Assembly: GCF_004343035.1 (NCBI RefSeq)
Contig: NZ_SMCQ01000001.1
Span: 124,001-188,000, forward strand
Source: Longibaculum muris
Lineage (GTDB): Bacteria; Bacillota_I; Bacilli_A; Erysipelotrichales; Coprobacillaceae
DNA: 64,000 bases
Direction of reading: 5' to 3'
In this document: positions 24,630-33,807 of the stretch, in pieces
Layout of the letters: each line of letters starts with the position of its first letter
Numbering within the stretch: the stretch's first letter is position 1
The notes under the pieces: model-generated
What the model saw: only the letters and a program-made list of their open reading frames with translations
What the model was told of the DNA's origin: nothing
Databases searched by the model: none
Made by a program: the position numbers and the translations under genes

Positions 24630-26284
24630 AAAAAGAACTCAATAATTTTCAAGTTGTATGGCGCATGATGAAGCTTGTAAAACCATTAGTTTTACCAATG
24701 TGTTTAGCGATTATCATGGGAGTTGTTGGTTTCCTTTGTGCAATTGGTATCCCCGTTTTATCAGCTATGGCATTATTCCAATTGGTAGGGATGTATCCTC
24801 ATTTACCGCTTTCATCATTATTAATAATCTTATTAGTGATGGCTTTATTAAGAGGTGTTTTCCATTATATAGAACAAGCGGCTAATCATTATATTGCTTT
24901 TAAATTATTAGCAATTATCCGTGATCACGTTTATACTGCTTTAAGACGATTAGCACCAGCTAAGTTAGATGGAAAGGATAAAGGAAATTTAATTTCACTG
25001 ATTACAAATGATATAGAATTATTGGAAGTTTTCTATGCTCATACAATATCTCCAGTGTTTATTGCGATGATAACTTCATTGATTTTATTGAAATTCTTTG
25101 CACATATGCATATCTTGGCAATGTTCATTGCCTTGATAGCATATTTGATAATGGCAATTGTTATTCCTTTTTATGTTAATCACAAAGGAAAAGAAATTGG
25201 TCAAAAAAATCGTGATGAAATAGGGAATATGAGTACTTATATTTTAGAAAGTTTAAGCGGTTTATCAACTTTATTACAATATGATATTGGTGGTTTACGT
25301 AAACAAAGAATGTTAGAAAAAAATGATGAGTTAGAAACTTTACAAAGACAAATGAAAGATGTTGAATCAGTGCAAGTTGTGATGTCACAACTGCTTATCT
25401 CACTTTTTTCTATCATTATGTTTATCGCTATGTTTATTTTACAACAACAAGGTATTGTAAGTGTTTTTGATACAATCATGGCAACAATTTTGATGCTTTC
25501 AAGTTTTGGTCCAGTGATGGCTTTATCTCATTTAGCTAATAATCTGTTATCAACATTAAGTAGTGGACGTAGAGTGATAGCGATTCTTGATGAAAAAGAA
25601 TTGATAAAGGATGTTGTTGATCAGCCAACAATATCATTTGATGATATTGAAATTGATGATTTAAATTTTGCCTATGAAGATGAAATTATTTTAAAAAATT
25701 TGAACTTAACGCTTACTAAAAATCAAATCACTGGAATTGTTGGAAAAAGTGGAAGTGGTAAGTCAACTTTACTTAAATTAATTATGCGTTTTTATGATCC
25801 AACCAGTGGCCAAATTTCTATTCATGATTGTGATTTGAAAAAGATTAACACAGCCAATATGCGCGCAATGTTTGCCTATGTAACCCAAGAAACAATACTT
25901 TTTCATGATACAATTCTTAACAATATAAAAATAGCTAAATTAGATGCTACAGATGATGAAATTTATCAGGCATGTCAAAAAGCGAGTATCCATGATTTTA
26001 TAATGAGTTTACCGGCTGGTTATCAAACACAATTGAGTGAATTAGGAGCGTCTTTATCCGGTGGAGAAAGACAAAGAATTGCATTAGCTCGGGCTTTCTT
26101 AAGTGATGCACCATGTATTTTATTAGATGAACCAACCAGTCATTTGGATGTGTTAAATGAAGCAATTATTTTAAAATCCTTACAACAACAAAAAGACAAA
26201 ACAATGATATTGGTAACTCATCGTGAATCAACTATGAGGATTGCTCAACAAATGATTCATATGAATCAAGGAAGGGCAAGTTAA
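24626..26284 (+). CDS. ABC transporter, fused permease-ATPase, CydC-like half
   Basis: The second half of the heterodimeric exporter, 552 residues. Six membrane helices occupy residues 1-310 and the ATPase follows. Motifs are GKSGSGKST (Walker A), LSGGERQRIALARAF (signature), CILLDEPTSHLD (Walker B) and LVTHRESTM (switch). Both halves carry intact catalytic motifs, so there is no obviously dead site. It overlaps the first half by ATGA and shares one base with the YgbA_NO gene, so the pair and two small genes form a coupled operon. The CydC assignment is by likeness only. Confidence 0.85.
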   Translation: MKKELNNFQVVWRMMKLVKPLVLPMCLAIIMGVVGFLCAIGIPVLSAMALFQLVGMYPHLPLSSLLIILLVMALLRGVFHYIEQAANHYIAFKLLAIIRDHVYTALRRLAPAKLDGKDKGNLISLITNDIELLEVFYAHTISPVFIAMITSLILLKFFAHMHILAMFIALIAYLIMAIVIPFYVNHKGKEIGQKNRDEIGNMSTYILESLSGLSTLLQYDIGGLRKQRMLEKNDELETLQRQMKDVESVQVVMSQLLISLFSIIMFIAMFILQQQGIVSVFDTIMATILMLSSFGPVMALSHLANNLLSTLSSGRRVIAILDEKELIKDVVDQPTISFDDIEIDDLNFAYEDEIILKNLNLTLTKNQITGIVGKSGSGKSTLLKLIMRFYDPTSGQISIHDCDLKKINTANMRAMFAYVTQETILFHDTILNNIKIAKLDATDDEIYQACQKASIHDFIMSLPAGYQTQLSELGASLSGGERQRIALARAFLSDAPCILLDEPTSHLDVLNEAIILKSLQQQKDKTMILVTHRESTMRIAQQMIHMNQGRAS

Positions 26285-26571
26285 TGAATTTACAAGCAAA
26301 AAGACAAAAAGAAATCAAAATTGTTATTTCAATGATTCAACTTTATTGTCGACATCATGATGATATTGATGAACAAGAATTAATTCAATATGCAACAAGC
26401 CGAATTGAAAAATGTCCAATGATGAAAGATAAAACATTTTGCAGTCGTTGCAAGATTCATTGTTATGAAAAAAAGATGCAAGAAAAAATAAAAAAAGTCA
26501 TGCGTTATAGTGGTCCAAGAATGATTTTTCATCATCCTTTATTAACTATTCGTCATGCTTTACATATCTAG
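26284..26571 (+). CDS. YgbA_NO family (nitrous-oxide-stimulated promoter) protein
   Basis: A 95-residue Cys-rich cytoplasmic protein matching the YgbA_NO family. Conserved features are MIQLYCRHHD near the N-terminus and a cluster of five cysteines (KCPMMKDKTFCSRCKIHCYEKK), ending in a MRYSGPRMIFHHPLLTIRH tail. E. coli YgbA is induced by nitric oxide through NsrR and aids recovery from nitrosative stress. Coupled to the ABC pair by TAATG. Its presence suggests the operon responds to NO, haem or thiol stress. Confidence 0.85.
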   Translation: MNLQAKRQKEIKIVISMIQLYCRHHDDIDEQELIQYATSRIEKCPMMKDKTFCSRCKIHCYEKKMQEKIKKVMRYSGPRMIFHHPLLTIRHALHI

Positions 26572-26580
26572 GAGACAATT

Positions 26581-26955
26581 ATGAAATATATTTACTTTAT
26601 ACTTGGAATGATTTGTTTTATTTTAGCTACTATTGGCGTTATTTTACCGATTCTTCCAACCACTCCATTTTTACTCGTTGCGGCTTTTTGTTTTAGTCGA
26701 AGTTCCTATCGTATTAACAATTGGTTTTTATCAACGAAACTCTATCAAGAGCATTTAGATTCGTTTATTAAACAAAGAGCCATGACTTTAAAAACAAAAA
26801 TCTATATTTTAAGTTTTGCCAGCATTATGTTAGCATTTCCTTTATTTTTATCACAAAATGTTTATATCAGAATCTTCATTATCCTACTTTATATCTTTAA
26901 GTATTATTACTTTACTTTTAAAATTAAAACGATTCAAAGTAAAAAAATATTATAA
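26581..26955 (+). CDS. DUF454 (YbaN-like) inner-membrane protein
   Basis: A 124-residue membrane protein of the DUF454/YbaN family. The diagnostic segment is IGVILPILPTTPFLLVAAFCFSRSS, followed by NWFLSTKLY and a KQRAMTLKTKI stretch. About three to four hydrophobic helices are visible. Function is unknown in the family; members often neighbour haem or respiratory genes. It lies 9 bases after the YgbA_NO gene and is last in the operon, before a terminator shared with csp. Confidence 0.88.
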   Translation: MKYIYFILGMICFILATIGVILPILPTTPFLLVAAFCFSRSSYRINNWFLSTKLYQEHLDSFIKQRAMTLKTKIYILSFASIMLAFPLFLSQNVYIRIFIILLYIFKYYYFTFKIKTIQSKKIL

Positions 26956-26958
26956 AAC

Positions 26959-26992
26959 AAAAAGCCCTTATGATTTTGCATAAGGACTTTTT
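26959..26992. terminator. Bidirectional terminator DUF454 / csp
   Basis: Stem AAAAAG-CCCTTATG paired with CATAAGG-CTTTTT (one internal mismatch) between converging genes; A-run and T-run flank it on both sides. Confidence 0.8.
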
Positions 26993-26997
26993 ACGGT

Positions 26998-27207
26998 TTA
27001 TTCTGATACAACAGTAACGTTAGCTGCTTGAGGACCTCTATCTCCTTCAACGATGTCAAATTCAACAGTTTGTCCTTCTTCTAAAGTTTTAAATCCATCA
27101 GCTTTAATTGCAGAGAAATGTACGAAAATATCTCTTGCTTCACCTTCAAGAGTAATGAAACCATACCCTTTATCAGATTTAAACCATTTTACTTTACCTG
27201 TACTCAT
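26998..27207 (-). CDS. Cold shock protein (CspA family)
   Basis: A 69-residue OB-fold RNA chaperone. RNP1 (KGYGFITLE) and RNP2 (DIFVHFSAI) motifs are intact, and the start is [19 protein letters not shown] strong ribosome site, GAAGGAGGT, occupies 27216-27224. A promoter about 115 bases upstream gives a long 5' leader, as in cold-inducible csp genes. Which paralogue it is cannot be said. Confidence 0.97.
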   Translation of the reverse strand: MSTGKVKWFKSDKGYGFITLEGEARDIFVHFSAIKADGFKTLEEGQTVEFDIVEGDRGPQAANVTVVSE

Positions 27208-27224
27208 TATGAAGTACCTCCTTC

Positions 27225-27315
27225 AATGTTTCGCAAAAAAATAGTACTTCATTTCTAAACCATTATTAAAGAATCTTTAATACCTTTTGAAAATACGTGC
27301 TATGTTCCTTTGCTA
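27225..27315 (-). promoter_or_regulatory. Long 5' leader of csp
   Basis: About 90 bases of untranslated leader between the promoter and the ribosome site. It contains the hairpin ATTAAAGATTCTTTAATA (near 27267-27284), a possible cold-responsive structure. Thermosensing is known for csp leaders in general and is inferred here. Confidence 0.4.
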
Positions 27316-27320
27316 AAAAC

Positions 27321-27349
27321 ATTATAACATACTCTTTTTGTGCATACAA
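27321..27349 (-). promoter_or_regulatory. csp promoter
   Basis: On the minus strand TTGTAT (27344-27349), 17-base spacer, TATAAT (27321-27326) with an extended TGT before it. A strong promoter. Confidence 0.8.
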
Positions 27350-27415
27350 GTTCTTGTTGACTTTGAAAAATAAATGGGTATCATTTAATTATGGAAAAGA
27401 AAAGGTGGGAATCAT

Positions 27416-28633
27416 ATGTTAGAAAAATATGCAGAATTACTTGTTAAACAAGGGGTTAATTTACAACCTGGTCAGGAATTGGTCATTGATTCATCAATTG
27501 AATGTTTCGAACTTGTGCGTGCAGTCGCTAAAGTGGCTTATGAAGTTGGAGCAAAGGATGTTATTGTCAATTATACTGATGAAAAAATTTCACGTTTACG
27601 TTATGAAAATTGCGATATTGAACATTTTGCTACAATACCACAATATATCATAGAATTAAAAAATCAATATGCTTTAAAACATGCGGCAGTTTTATCTATA
27701 ACTTCAAGTGATCCTGAAGCAATGAAAGGGATTGATCCTTTAAAAATTCAAACTTATCGCAAAGCATTAAAAACAGCTTGTTCAACATTTTATGATCATT
27801 TAGATTTAGGAATTGATAGATGGTGTATTGCTGGTGCACCTAGTGTTGCCTGGGCCAATAAAGTATTTCCTGATATGAGTGATAAAGAAGCTGTTAATGC
27901 TTTATGGCAAGCTATTTATAAAGTTACACGTTGCAATCAAGATAATCCAATTGAAGCTTGGAATGAACATCGTCATTCTTTTGAAAAACGTGTTCAAATC
28001 CTTAATGAGAAAAAAATCAAATCATTGCATTATACAAATCAATTAGGAACTGATTTAACAATTGGTATGAATAAGGGATATTTATTTGCTGGTGGGGGAA
28101 GCTATACAACAGATGGTATTTATTCTTTCCCTAATATTCCAACGGAAGAAATTTTTACATCGCCAAATAAAAATCAAGTTGATGGAATTGTTTATAGTTC
28201 TATGCCACTTAATTTCAATGGAAATATTATTGATGAATTTTCTATTACTTTTAAAGAGGGACGTATTGTTGATTACAGTGCTAAAGAAGGTTACGACGTT
28301 TTAAAAAGTATTATAGAAACTGATGAAGGAAGTCATTATTTGGGTGAAGTGGCATTAGTTCCTTATGCTTCACCAATTAGAGAGCTAGGAATCTTATTCT
28401 ACAATACATTGTTTGATGAAAATGCTTCTTGTCATTTAGCAATTGGAAGGGGATTTTCTGAATGTATTGAAAATGGTTTAGAAATGAATAAAGAACAATT
28501 ATTTGAAAAAGGAATCAATGATTCTTTAACTCATGTTGATTTTATGATTGGGACAAAAGATTTATCAATTGTTGCAACATTGGAGAATGGTGAAGAATTT
28601 ATTATCTTCAAAGATGGAAACTTTGCATTTTAA
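27416..28633 (+). CDS. M29 family aminopeptidase (PepS/AmpS type)
   Basis: A 405-residue thermophilic-type (M29) metallo-aminopeptidase that trims N-terminal residues from peptides in the cytoplasm. N-terminal YAELLVKQGVNLQPGQELVI is diagnostic. Metal-site blocks are NIPTEEIFTSPNKNQVDG (Glu), EVALVPYASPI (Glu), the FDENASCHLAIGRGF segment (His) and THVDFMIGTKDL (His, Asp). It stands alone with AGGTGGG before the ATG. Confidence 0.95.
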   Translation: MLEKYAELLVKQGVNLQPGQELVIDSSIECFELVRAVAKVAYEVGAKDVIVNYTDEKISRLRYENCDIEHFATIPQYIIELKNQYALKHAAVLSITSSDPEAMKGIDPLKIQTYRKALKTACSTFYDHLDLGIDRWCIAGAPSVAWANKVFPDMSDKEAVNALWQAIYKVTRCNQDNPIEAWNEHRHSFEKRVQILNEKKIKSLHYTNQLGTDLTIGMNKGYLFAGGGSYTTDGIYSFPNIPTEEIFTSPNKNQVDGIVYSSMPLNFNGNIIDEFSITFKEGRIVDYSAKEGYDVLKSIIETDEGSHYLGEVALVPYASPIRELGILFYNTLFDENASCHLAIGRGFSECIENGLEMNKEQLFEKGINDSLTHVDFMIGTKDLSIVATLENGEEFIIFKDGNFAF

Positions 28634-28696
28634 AATTGACAAATTCAATGTTTTTCAGTAATATTTAGACTTAAAGCGACATAAAGGAGGGAGAAC

Positions 28697-30286
28697 ATGT
28701 CAGATTTTATTGAAGAAGTTAAAAAACGTAGAACATTTGCGATTATTTCCCATCCCGATGCTGGGAAAACAACTTTAACAGAAAAATTCCTTCTTTATGG
28801 AGGAGCAATCCAAGAAGCTGGAATGGTTAAAGGAAAAAGACAGTCAAAACATGCTGTAAGTGACTGGATGGAAATTGAAAAACAAAGAGGAATTTCTGTT
28901 ACATCATCTGTTTTACAATTTAATTATGATGGTTTTTGTATTAATATTCTTGATACACCAGGCCATCAGGATTTCTCTGAAGATACTTATCGTACTTTAA
29001 TGGCTGCGGATAGTGCAGTCATGGTTATTGATGGTTCTAAAGGGGTCGAAGATCAAACAAGAAAATTGTTTAAAGTTTGTGCAATGCGCCATATTCCAAT
29101 CTTTACTTTTATTAATAAAATGGATAGAGAAGCAAAAGATCCTTATGAATTAATGGAAGAAATTGAAAGAGAATTAGGTGTTGAAACTTGTGCAGTCAAT
29201 TGGCCAATTGGTTGTGGAAAAGATTTCAAAGGTGTGTATGAGCGTAAGAAAGAAGAAGTTATCCGTTTTATGCCTGTACAAGGTGGTAAAAAGGAAGTCG
29301 ATGTTGAAATTTGTGATGCTCATGATGAAAGCTTAAAAGAAAAAATTGGTGATCTTTTATATCAGCAATTACAAGATGATATTGAGCTATTAGATGGTGC
29401 AGGTGCTGAGTTTGATTTAGAACGTGTACAACGTGGTGAATTATCACCTGTTTGTTTTGGTTCAGCTTTAACTAATTTTGGGGTTGAACCATTCTTAAAA
29501 CATTTCTTAGATATGACAACATCACCACTTCCAAGAAATAGTAATATTGGTGAAATTGATCCGTTATCTGAAGATTTCAGTGCTTTTGTTTTCAAGATTC
29601 AGGCAAATATGAATAAGGCACATCGTGATAGAATGGCTTTCATGCGTATTTGTTCAGGTAAATTTACGAAGGGAATGGAAGTTTTTCATTACCAAGGAAA
29701 TAAAAAGATTAAGTTAAATCAGTCTAAACAAATTATGGCTGAAAATAGAGAAGAAGTTGAAGAAGCTTATTCAGGAGATATTATTGGAGTCTTTGATCCA
29801 GGTATTTTCTCTATTGGTGATACAATTTGTATGCCAAAAAATAAATTTGCTTATGAAGGGATTCCAACATTTGCTCCTGAACATTTTGCGATGATAAGAA
29901 ATACTGATACCATGAAACGTAAACAGTTTGTTAAAGGTGTTGAACAAATTGCTCAAGAAGGGGCTATTCAAATCTTTACTGAACTTGGTGGTGGTATGGA
30001 AGAAATTATTGTTGGTGTTGTTGGGGTTTTACAATTTGAAGTATTGGCTTATCGTTTGAAAAATGAATACAATGTTGATATCGTTAATACACCATTGCCA
30101 TATCAATATATTCGTTGGATTAAAAATAAAGAAATTGATCTGAAGAAGTTAAATCTTTCTTCTGATACAAAGAAAGTTCAAGATTTAAAAGGACAATATT
30201 TATTGTTGTTTTCTAACGAATGGGGTGTTCGTTGGGCAAATGATAAAAACCCAGATTTACAGCTTGCTGAATTTTCCAATAATTAG
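28697..30286 (+). CDS. prfC: Peptide chain release factor 3
   Basis: GTPase that recycles RF1 and RF2 after stop-codon hydrolysis. G1 is HPDAGKTTLTEK, G3 is DTPGHQDFSEDTYR and G4 is INKMDREAKDP, all intact. The following domains (residues about 290-529) contain the FAFKIQANM-like KIQANMNKAHRDRMAF and VGVLQFEVLAYRL typical of RF3, not EF-G. 529 residues is normal. AAAGGAGGG precedes the start and a perfect-palindrome terminator follows. Confidence 0.97.
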   Translation: MSDFIEEVKKRRTFAIISHPDAGKTTLTEKFLLYGGAIQEAGMVKGKRQSKHAVSDWMEIEKQRGISVTSSVLQFNYDGFCINILDTPGHQDFSEDTYRTLMAADSAVMVIDGSKGVEDQTRKLFKVCAMRHIPIFTFINKMDREAKDPYELMEEIERELGVETCAVNWPIGCGKDFKGVYERKKEEVIRFMPVQGGKKEVDVEICDAHDESLKEKIGDLLYQQLQDDIELLDGAGAEFDLERVQRGELSPVCFGSALTNFGVEPFLKHFLDMTTSPLPRNSNIGEIDPLSEDFSAFVFKIQANMNKAHRDRMAFMRICSGKFTKGMEVFHYQGNKKIKLNQSKQIMAENREEVEEAYSGDIIGVFDPGIFSIGDTICMPKNKFAYEGIPTFAPEHFAMIRNTDTMKRKQFVKGVEQIAQEGAIQIFTELGGGMEEIIVGVVGVLQFEVLAYRLKNEYNVDIVNTPLPYQYIRWIKNKEIDLKKLNLSSDTKKVQDLKGQYLLLFSNEWGVRWANDKNPDLQLAEFSNN

Positions 30287-30291
30287 TAATG

Positions 30292-30318
30292 AGCTTACTT
30301 TTAAAAGTAAGCTTTTTT
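30292..30318 (+). terminator. prfC terminator
   Basis: A perfect 22-base palindrome (arms AGCTTACTTTT and AAAAGTAAGCT) followed by Ts. Confidence 0.85.
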
Positions 30319-30408
30319 CTTGTGAAAAACTTATTAATGTGAAAATGGTTAGGTGCCTTTTTTGTCAGTACAAAAAGTGATAAAATACTCTTGAAGGAGG
30401 TGTCACTT

Positions 30409-30642
30409 ATGGCTAATGATGGAAAACGAACATATTGTCGTTGTATTGAAGAAATGACAATGATTATTGGTAAAGAAGAAACCGTTCTTTTTGAGTTTAA
30501 AGAAGTTTATCCTTGTATGATTAGAACAAGTGACACAGAAATGAATTATTATAAAATTTATGGGGAAGAATTTGCCTTAAGTTGTAGTGAACAAGAGTTT
30601 AAAGAACATTTTAAATTAATTTTACACCAACCAATCAAGTAG
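30409..30642 (+). CDS. Small acidic protein, unknown
   Basis: A 77-residue protein not recognised as any family. It starts MANDGKRTYCRCIEEMTMII after an excellent ribosome site (AAGGAGGTG, 30394-30402). An in-frame TTG at 30391 lies inside that site and is rejected. Residues alternate in a strand-like way (EETVLFEFKEVYPCMIRT) and end in a helix (EQEFKEHFKLIL), suggesting a small alpha/beta or PilZ-sized fold. Three cysteines. It sits alone between prfC and the P-type-ATPase-like gene. Confidence 0.7.
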   Translation: MANDGKRTYCRCIEEMTMIIGKEETVLFEFKEVYPCMIRTSDTEMNYYKIYGEEFALSCSEQEFKEHFKLILHQPIK

Positions 30643-30680
30643 ATTTTTGAAGATGGGTTTGTTTTTTAGTAAAAATATGG

Positions 30681-30686
30681 TATGAT
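30681..30686 (+). promoter_or_regulatory. -10 box before the P-type-ATPase-like gene
   Basis: TATGAT at 30681-30686, 22 bases before the ribosome site region. It overlaps upstream ATG triplets, which argues that those are not the start codon. Confidence 0.4.
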
Positions 30687-30708
30687 GTCAAGAGAAAGGG
30701 TGATGATT

Positions 30709-32655
30709 TTGGCGAAAAAAACATTTGAAATATCAAATATCCACTCTGTTGAGGAGTTAAATAATTTAAGTTTAGAACTCAATTCTAAAGAACAGGTTTC
30801 ACATATTAAAGTCAATAAGGATAATATTGTCTTTAATTGTATAGATATTGATGCATTGTCTCATTTGATTCAAAATATAAATAAAGAATTAATTGTTAAA
30901 GAAGTTGTTGATGGACAAAAGCGTCAATATGATTTTGCACAAAAAAAAGAAAGTAAACATTATTTTATGTTTAAAAATATGATTACTGAAGATGATATTT
31001 ATGTTTTAGTCAAACGTCTTGAAGAAGATCAAAGATATCATGATGTTTATTATGATTCACAAAATAAAGTCTTAATGTTAGTATCTTCACAACGTGATGT
31101 TTTAAGTCTATTACGTAAAGAATTATTTAAGATTAATCCATCTATTGAAATTATTGAACATCGTAAACCTATTCGTTCACAAGATGTTTTTAATCAAAAA
31201 TATTTAAATACTTATATTCGTATTGGTATTTTACTTGTTGTTTTTTCATTAGCGTTAATTACTTCTAAAGATCATAGTCAAGTGACACCATTTTTATGGT
31301 TAGCAACGATGTTAGTTTTAGCTGAGCCATTGTTGAAAAGAGTATGGACAAAATTACGTCATAATAATTTCTTAGATGAAGATGTTTTGGTTCTATGTGC
31401 TTTATTGATGGGAATTGCTTCAGGTGTATATGTTGAAACATGTCTTGCAGTGATATTATATCAAGTGGCTGGACCTATTTTGACAAAGGTATTAGAGCGC
31501 TCTTTACATAAAATTGATCAGGCTGTCACAATGCCGGAAAGAGGTATGAGAGTTCAACAAGATACAAGTGAAGAAGTTTCACTTTATGATGTTGAGATTG
31601 GCGATGTGCTTGAAATTAAACCTGGGGAAACAATTCCAATTCCTGGAGTTATTGTTAAAGGAAGTACGAAGTTAAATACTTATTCAAATACAAGTACTTA
31701 TGAATTGGTTGATGTAAGTGATCATAGTGAAGTTCATAGTGGAGATGTCAATGCTGGTGAAAATTCTATTCATATTCAAGTTAATGAAACTTATGAAAGT
31801 TCTAACTTGAATGAATTAATGAATATTGCGAGTGTTGCGCCTGTATATGAGTCAAAAATTGAACAATATACAAAAATCCTTTCCCGTTTTTATACACCTG
31901 TAATGGTAACTTTAGGGATTGTTTTGGGTATTATTTTACCAATCGTTAGTTTTGATGAGTATGGTCAATATATTCATGTTGGAGCAATTTTATTGATTTT
32001 ATCTGGGGCTTTATCAAGTGATCAGTCAACTGCAATTGGGATGTTAGCAGGATTTGCTAAGGCTTTTGAAAGTGGTATTATTGTTGAATCATCTTTAGGA
32101 TTGGATTCTGTTAATGCTGCTCAAACAATTGTTTATGATCGTTTTGATGGTGTTGAGGTAACCGAAGAAGAATTGGATTTATTTAAGAAGTTATCTCATA
32201 TGGGAAGAACTTTGGTTATTTTTAATGATGGGCCAGTGGCTTTAGAGAATGATCAATATACAATTTATAATGATTTAACTGTTGAAGAAAAATTAGAAAA
32301 GATGGATTCTTTAATTGGACCAATTGTTTATATTGGTGATAGTTTTAAAGATATTGTTCTTTTACAAAAGAGTTATGTTGGAATTTCACGTGGTGGTTTA
32401 GCTGATTCTAAGGTTGTTGAAAATAGTGATATTGTTTTAATTGATTCTGATTTGAATAAAGTTTATGAGACTTTCTTAATTGCTAGAAAGATGCGTACCA
32501 TTGCTGTAGGTAATAATATTTTAACGATTTTTATGAAATTGGCTGTTTTAGTTGCTGTTATTTCATTTACGGCTTTACCATTATGGATTGCTATTTTGGT
32601 TGAAATGATGGTTAGTGCTTTTGTTATGAGTAGTTCAACATTTATTTTAGAGTAG
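30709..32655 (+). CDS. P1B-type ATPase-like protein with degenerate catalytic motifs
   Basis: A 648-residue protein with the plan of a heavy-metal P-type ATPase: two HMA-like N-terminal units (residues 1-140, no CxxC), a membrane domain, an actuator-like segment (VEIGDVLEIKPGETIPIPGVIVKG), more helices, a shortened cytoplasmic domain and a terminal helix pair. The key residues are missing. The CPC metal motif reads SGALSSDQS (near residue 432), DKTGT reads YDRFDG (near 477), TGE reads AGE, and the hinge GDGxND reads GDSFKD (near 543). It should not form the aspartyl-phosphate in the usual way. The start is TTG 30709, 8 bases after AGAAAGGG. Function unknown. Confidence 0.8.
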   Translation: MAKKTFEISNIHSVEELNNLSLELNSKEQVSHIKVNKDNIVFNCIDIDALSHLIQNINKELIVKEVVDGQKRQYDFAQKKESKHYFMFKNMITEDDIYVLVKRLEEDQRYHDVYYDSQNKVLMLVSSQRDVLSLLRKELFKINPSIEIIEHRKPIRSQDVFNQKYLNTYIRIGILLVVFSLALITSKDHSQVTPFLWLATMLVLAEPLLKRVWTKLRHNNFLDEDVLVLCALLMGIASGVYVETCLAVILYQVAGPILTKVLERSLHKIDQAVTMPERGMRVQQDTSEEVSLYDVEIGDVLEIKPGETIPIPGVIVKGSTKLNTYSNTSTYELVDVSDHSEVHSGDVNAGENSIHIQVNETYESSNLNELMNIASVAPVYESKIEQYTKILSRFYTPVMVTLGIVLGIILPIVSFDEYGQYIHVGAILLILSGALSSDQSTAIGMLAGFAKAFESGIIVESSLGLDSVNAAQTIVYDRFDGVEVTEEELDLFKKLSHMGRTLVIFNDGPVALENDQYTIYNDLTVEEKLEKMDSLIGPIVYIGDSFKDIVLLQKSYVGISRGGLADSKVVENSDIVLIDSDLNKVYETFLIARKMRTIAVGNNILTIFMKLAVLVAVISFTALPLWIAILVEMMVSAFVMSSSTFILE

Positions 32656-32675
32656 AATTTTTCTACTCTTTTTTT
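32649..32675 (+). terminator. Terminator after the P-type-ATPase-like gene
   Basis: Nine-bp stem AGAGTAGAA/TTCTACTCT with a TTT loop and a T-run, overlapping the stop codon. Confidence 0.85.
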
Positions 32676-32688
32676 GGAGGAATGGATA

Positions 32689-33807
32689 ATGAAAATTGTT
32701 GTTGCACCAGATTCTTTTAAAGAAAGTATGAGTGCTATTGAAGCCAGTGAGGCGATTTTTGAAGCCTTAGATGCTTATGGTATTGAGAGTGTATTAACGC
32801 CTTTAGCTGATGGGGGTGAAGGAACGTTAGAAACATTAGTTAGTGCTATGAATGGAAAAATAGAAACCTATTGGGTAAAAGGTGTAAGGTTAGAAAAAAG
32901 AGCAGTTGCTGTTGGATATGTGGATGATATTGCGATTATTGAATGTGCGAAGGTTTGTGGTTTGGAGTTATTAACAGAAGATCAAAAGAATCCTTATCAT
33001 ACTTCAACTTATGGATTAGGTGAATTGATTTTAAAAGCACTTGATCACCATGTGAAAAAGCTTATGATTTGTTTAGGTGGAAGTGCTACAAATGATGGTG
33101 GAATAGGAATGATGAGTGCTTTAGGTGTTCAGTTTTTAGATGAACACAATAAAAATGTTATACCAACAATGGCTGGACTTGCTCATATTCAAACAATAGA
33201 TGTGTCTTTGTTAGATGAACGTTTAAAAAATGTTGAGATTATAGGAGTTTGTGATGTTACCAATCCATTATGTGGAGACAATGGTGCAACTTATATTTAT
33301 GGCGGACAAAAGGGTGTAAAACAAACAGAAATGGCAACCATTGATAAGGCAATGAAAGACTATGCTAAAAAAGTTGATGAAATTTATAATTATGATTATC
33401 AAAATCAACCAGGAACTGGAGCGGCTGGAGGTTTAGGTTATGCTTTATGTGCCTTTTGTCAAGCAAAGTTATTACCTGGTTTTGAAGTTGTTAGTGAAAT
33501 TGTTGAATTAGAAAAACATATTGCAAAGTGTGATAAGGTTATTGTAGGTGAAGGAAAGATTGATAAACAAACACAATATGGAAAGACACCTTATGGTGTT
33601 TTAAAGATTGCACAAAAATATCATAAAGATGTTTTTGCCTTTGCTGGTAAGGTTGAAGATCTTGATGTTTTAAAGGCTTTAGGTTTTAAAAATATTTACG
33701 CAATTAGCCCTGAGGATATGCCTTTATCAATGGCTTTAAAAAAGGGAAAAGAGAATCTTTGTCAATGTGTAAAAGCACATATGGAGGATATTAAAAATGA
33801 AGTATAA
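32689..33807 (+). CDS. glxK: Glycerate kinase
   Basis: Type-1 glycerate kinase (GarK/GlxK family), phosphorylating glycerate with ATP. Recognised by VVAPDSFKESMSAIEASEAI at the N-terminus, LADGGEGTLETL, ICLGGSATNDGGIGMMSALG in the middle, and PGTGAAGGLGYAL plus VGEGKIDKQTQYGKTP later. 372 residues is normal. The start is ATG 32689, 8 bases after GGAGG. It overlaps the next gene by 11 bases. The dehydrogenase at 10043 may supply glycerate chemistry, but they are not linked. Confidence 0.95.
   Translation: MKIVVAPDSFKESMSAIEASEAIFEALDAYGIESVLTPLADGGEGTLETLVSAMNGKIETYWVKGVRLEKRAVAVGYVDDIAIIECAKVCGLELLTEDQKNPYHTSTYGLGELILKALDHHVKKLMICLGGSATNDGGIGMMSALGVQFLDEHNKNVIPTMAGLAHIQTIDVSLLDERLKNVEIIGVCDVTNPLCGDNGATYIYGGQKGVKQTEMATIDKAMKDYAKKVDEIYNYDYQNQPGTGAAGGLGYALCAFCQAKLLPGFEVVSEIVELEKHIAKCDKVIVGEGKIDKQTQYGKTPYGVLKIAQKYHKDVFAFAGKVEDLDVLKALGFKNIYAISPEDMPLSMALKKGKENLCQCVKAHMEDIKNEV

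Noticed and set aside
27053..27244. Plus-strand ORF opposite csp
   Set aside because: Antisense shadow of a well-conserved cold shock gene.
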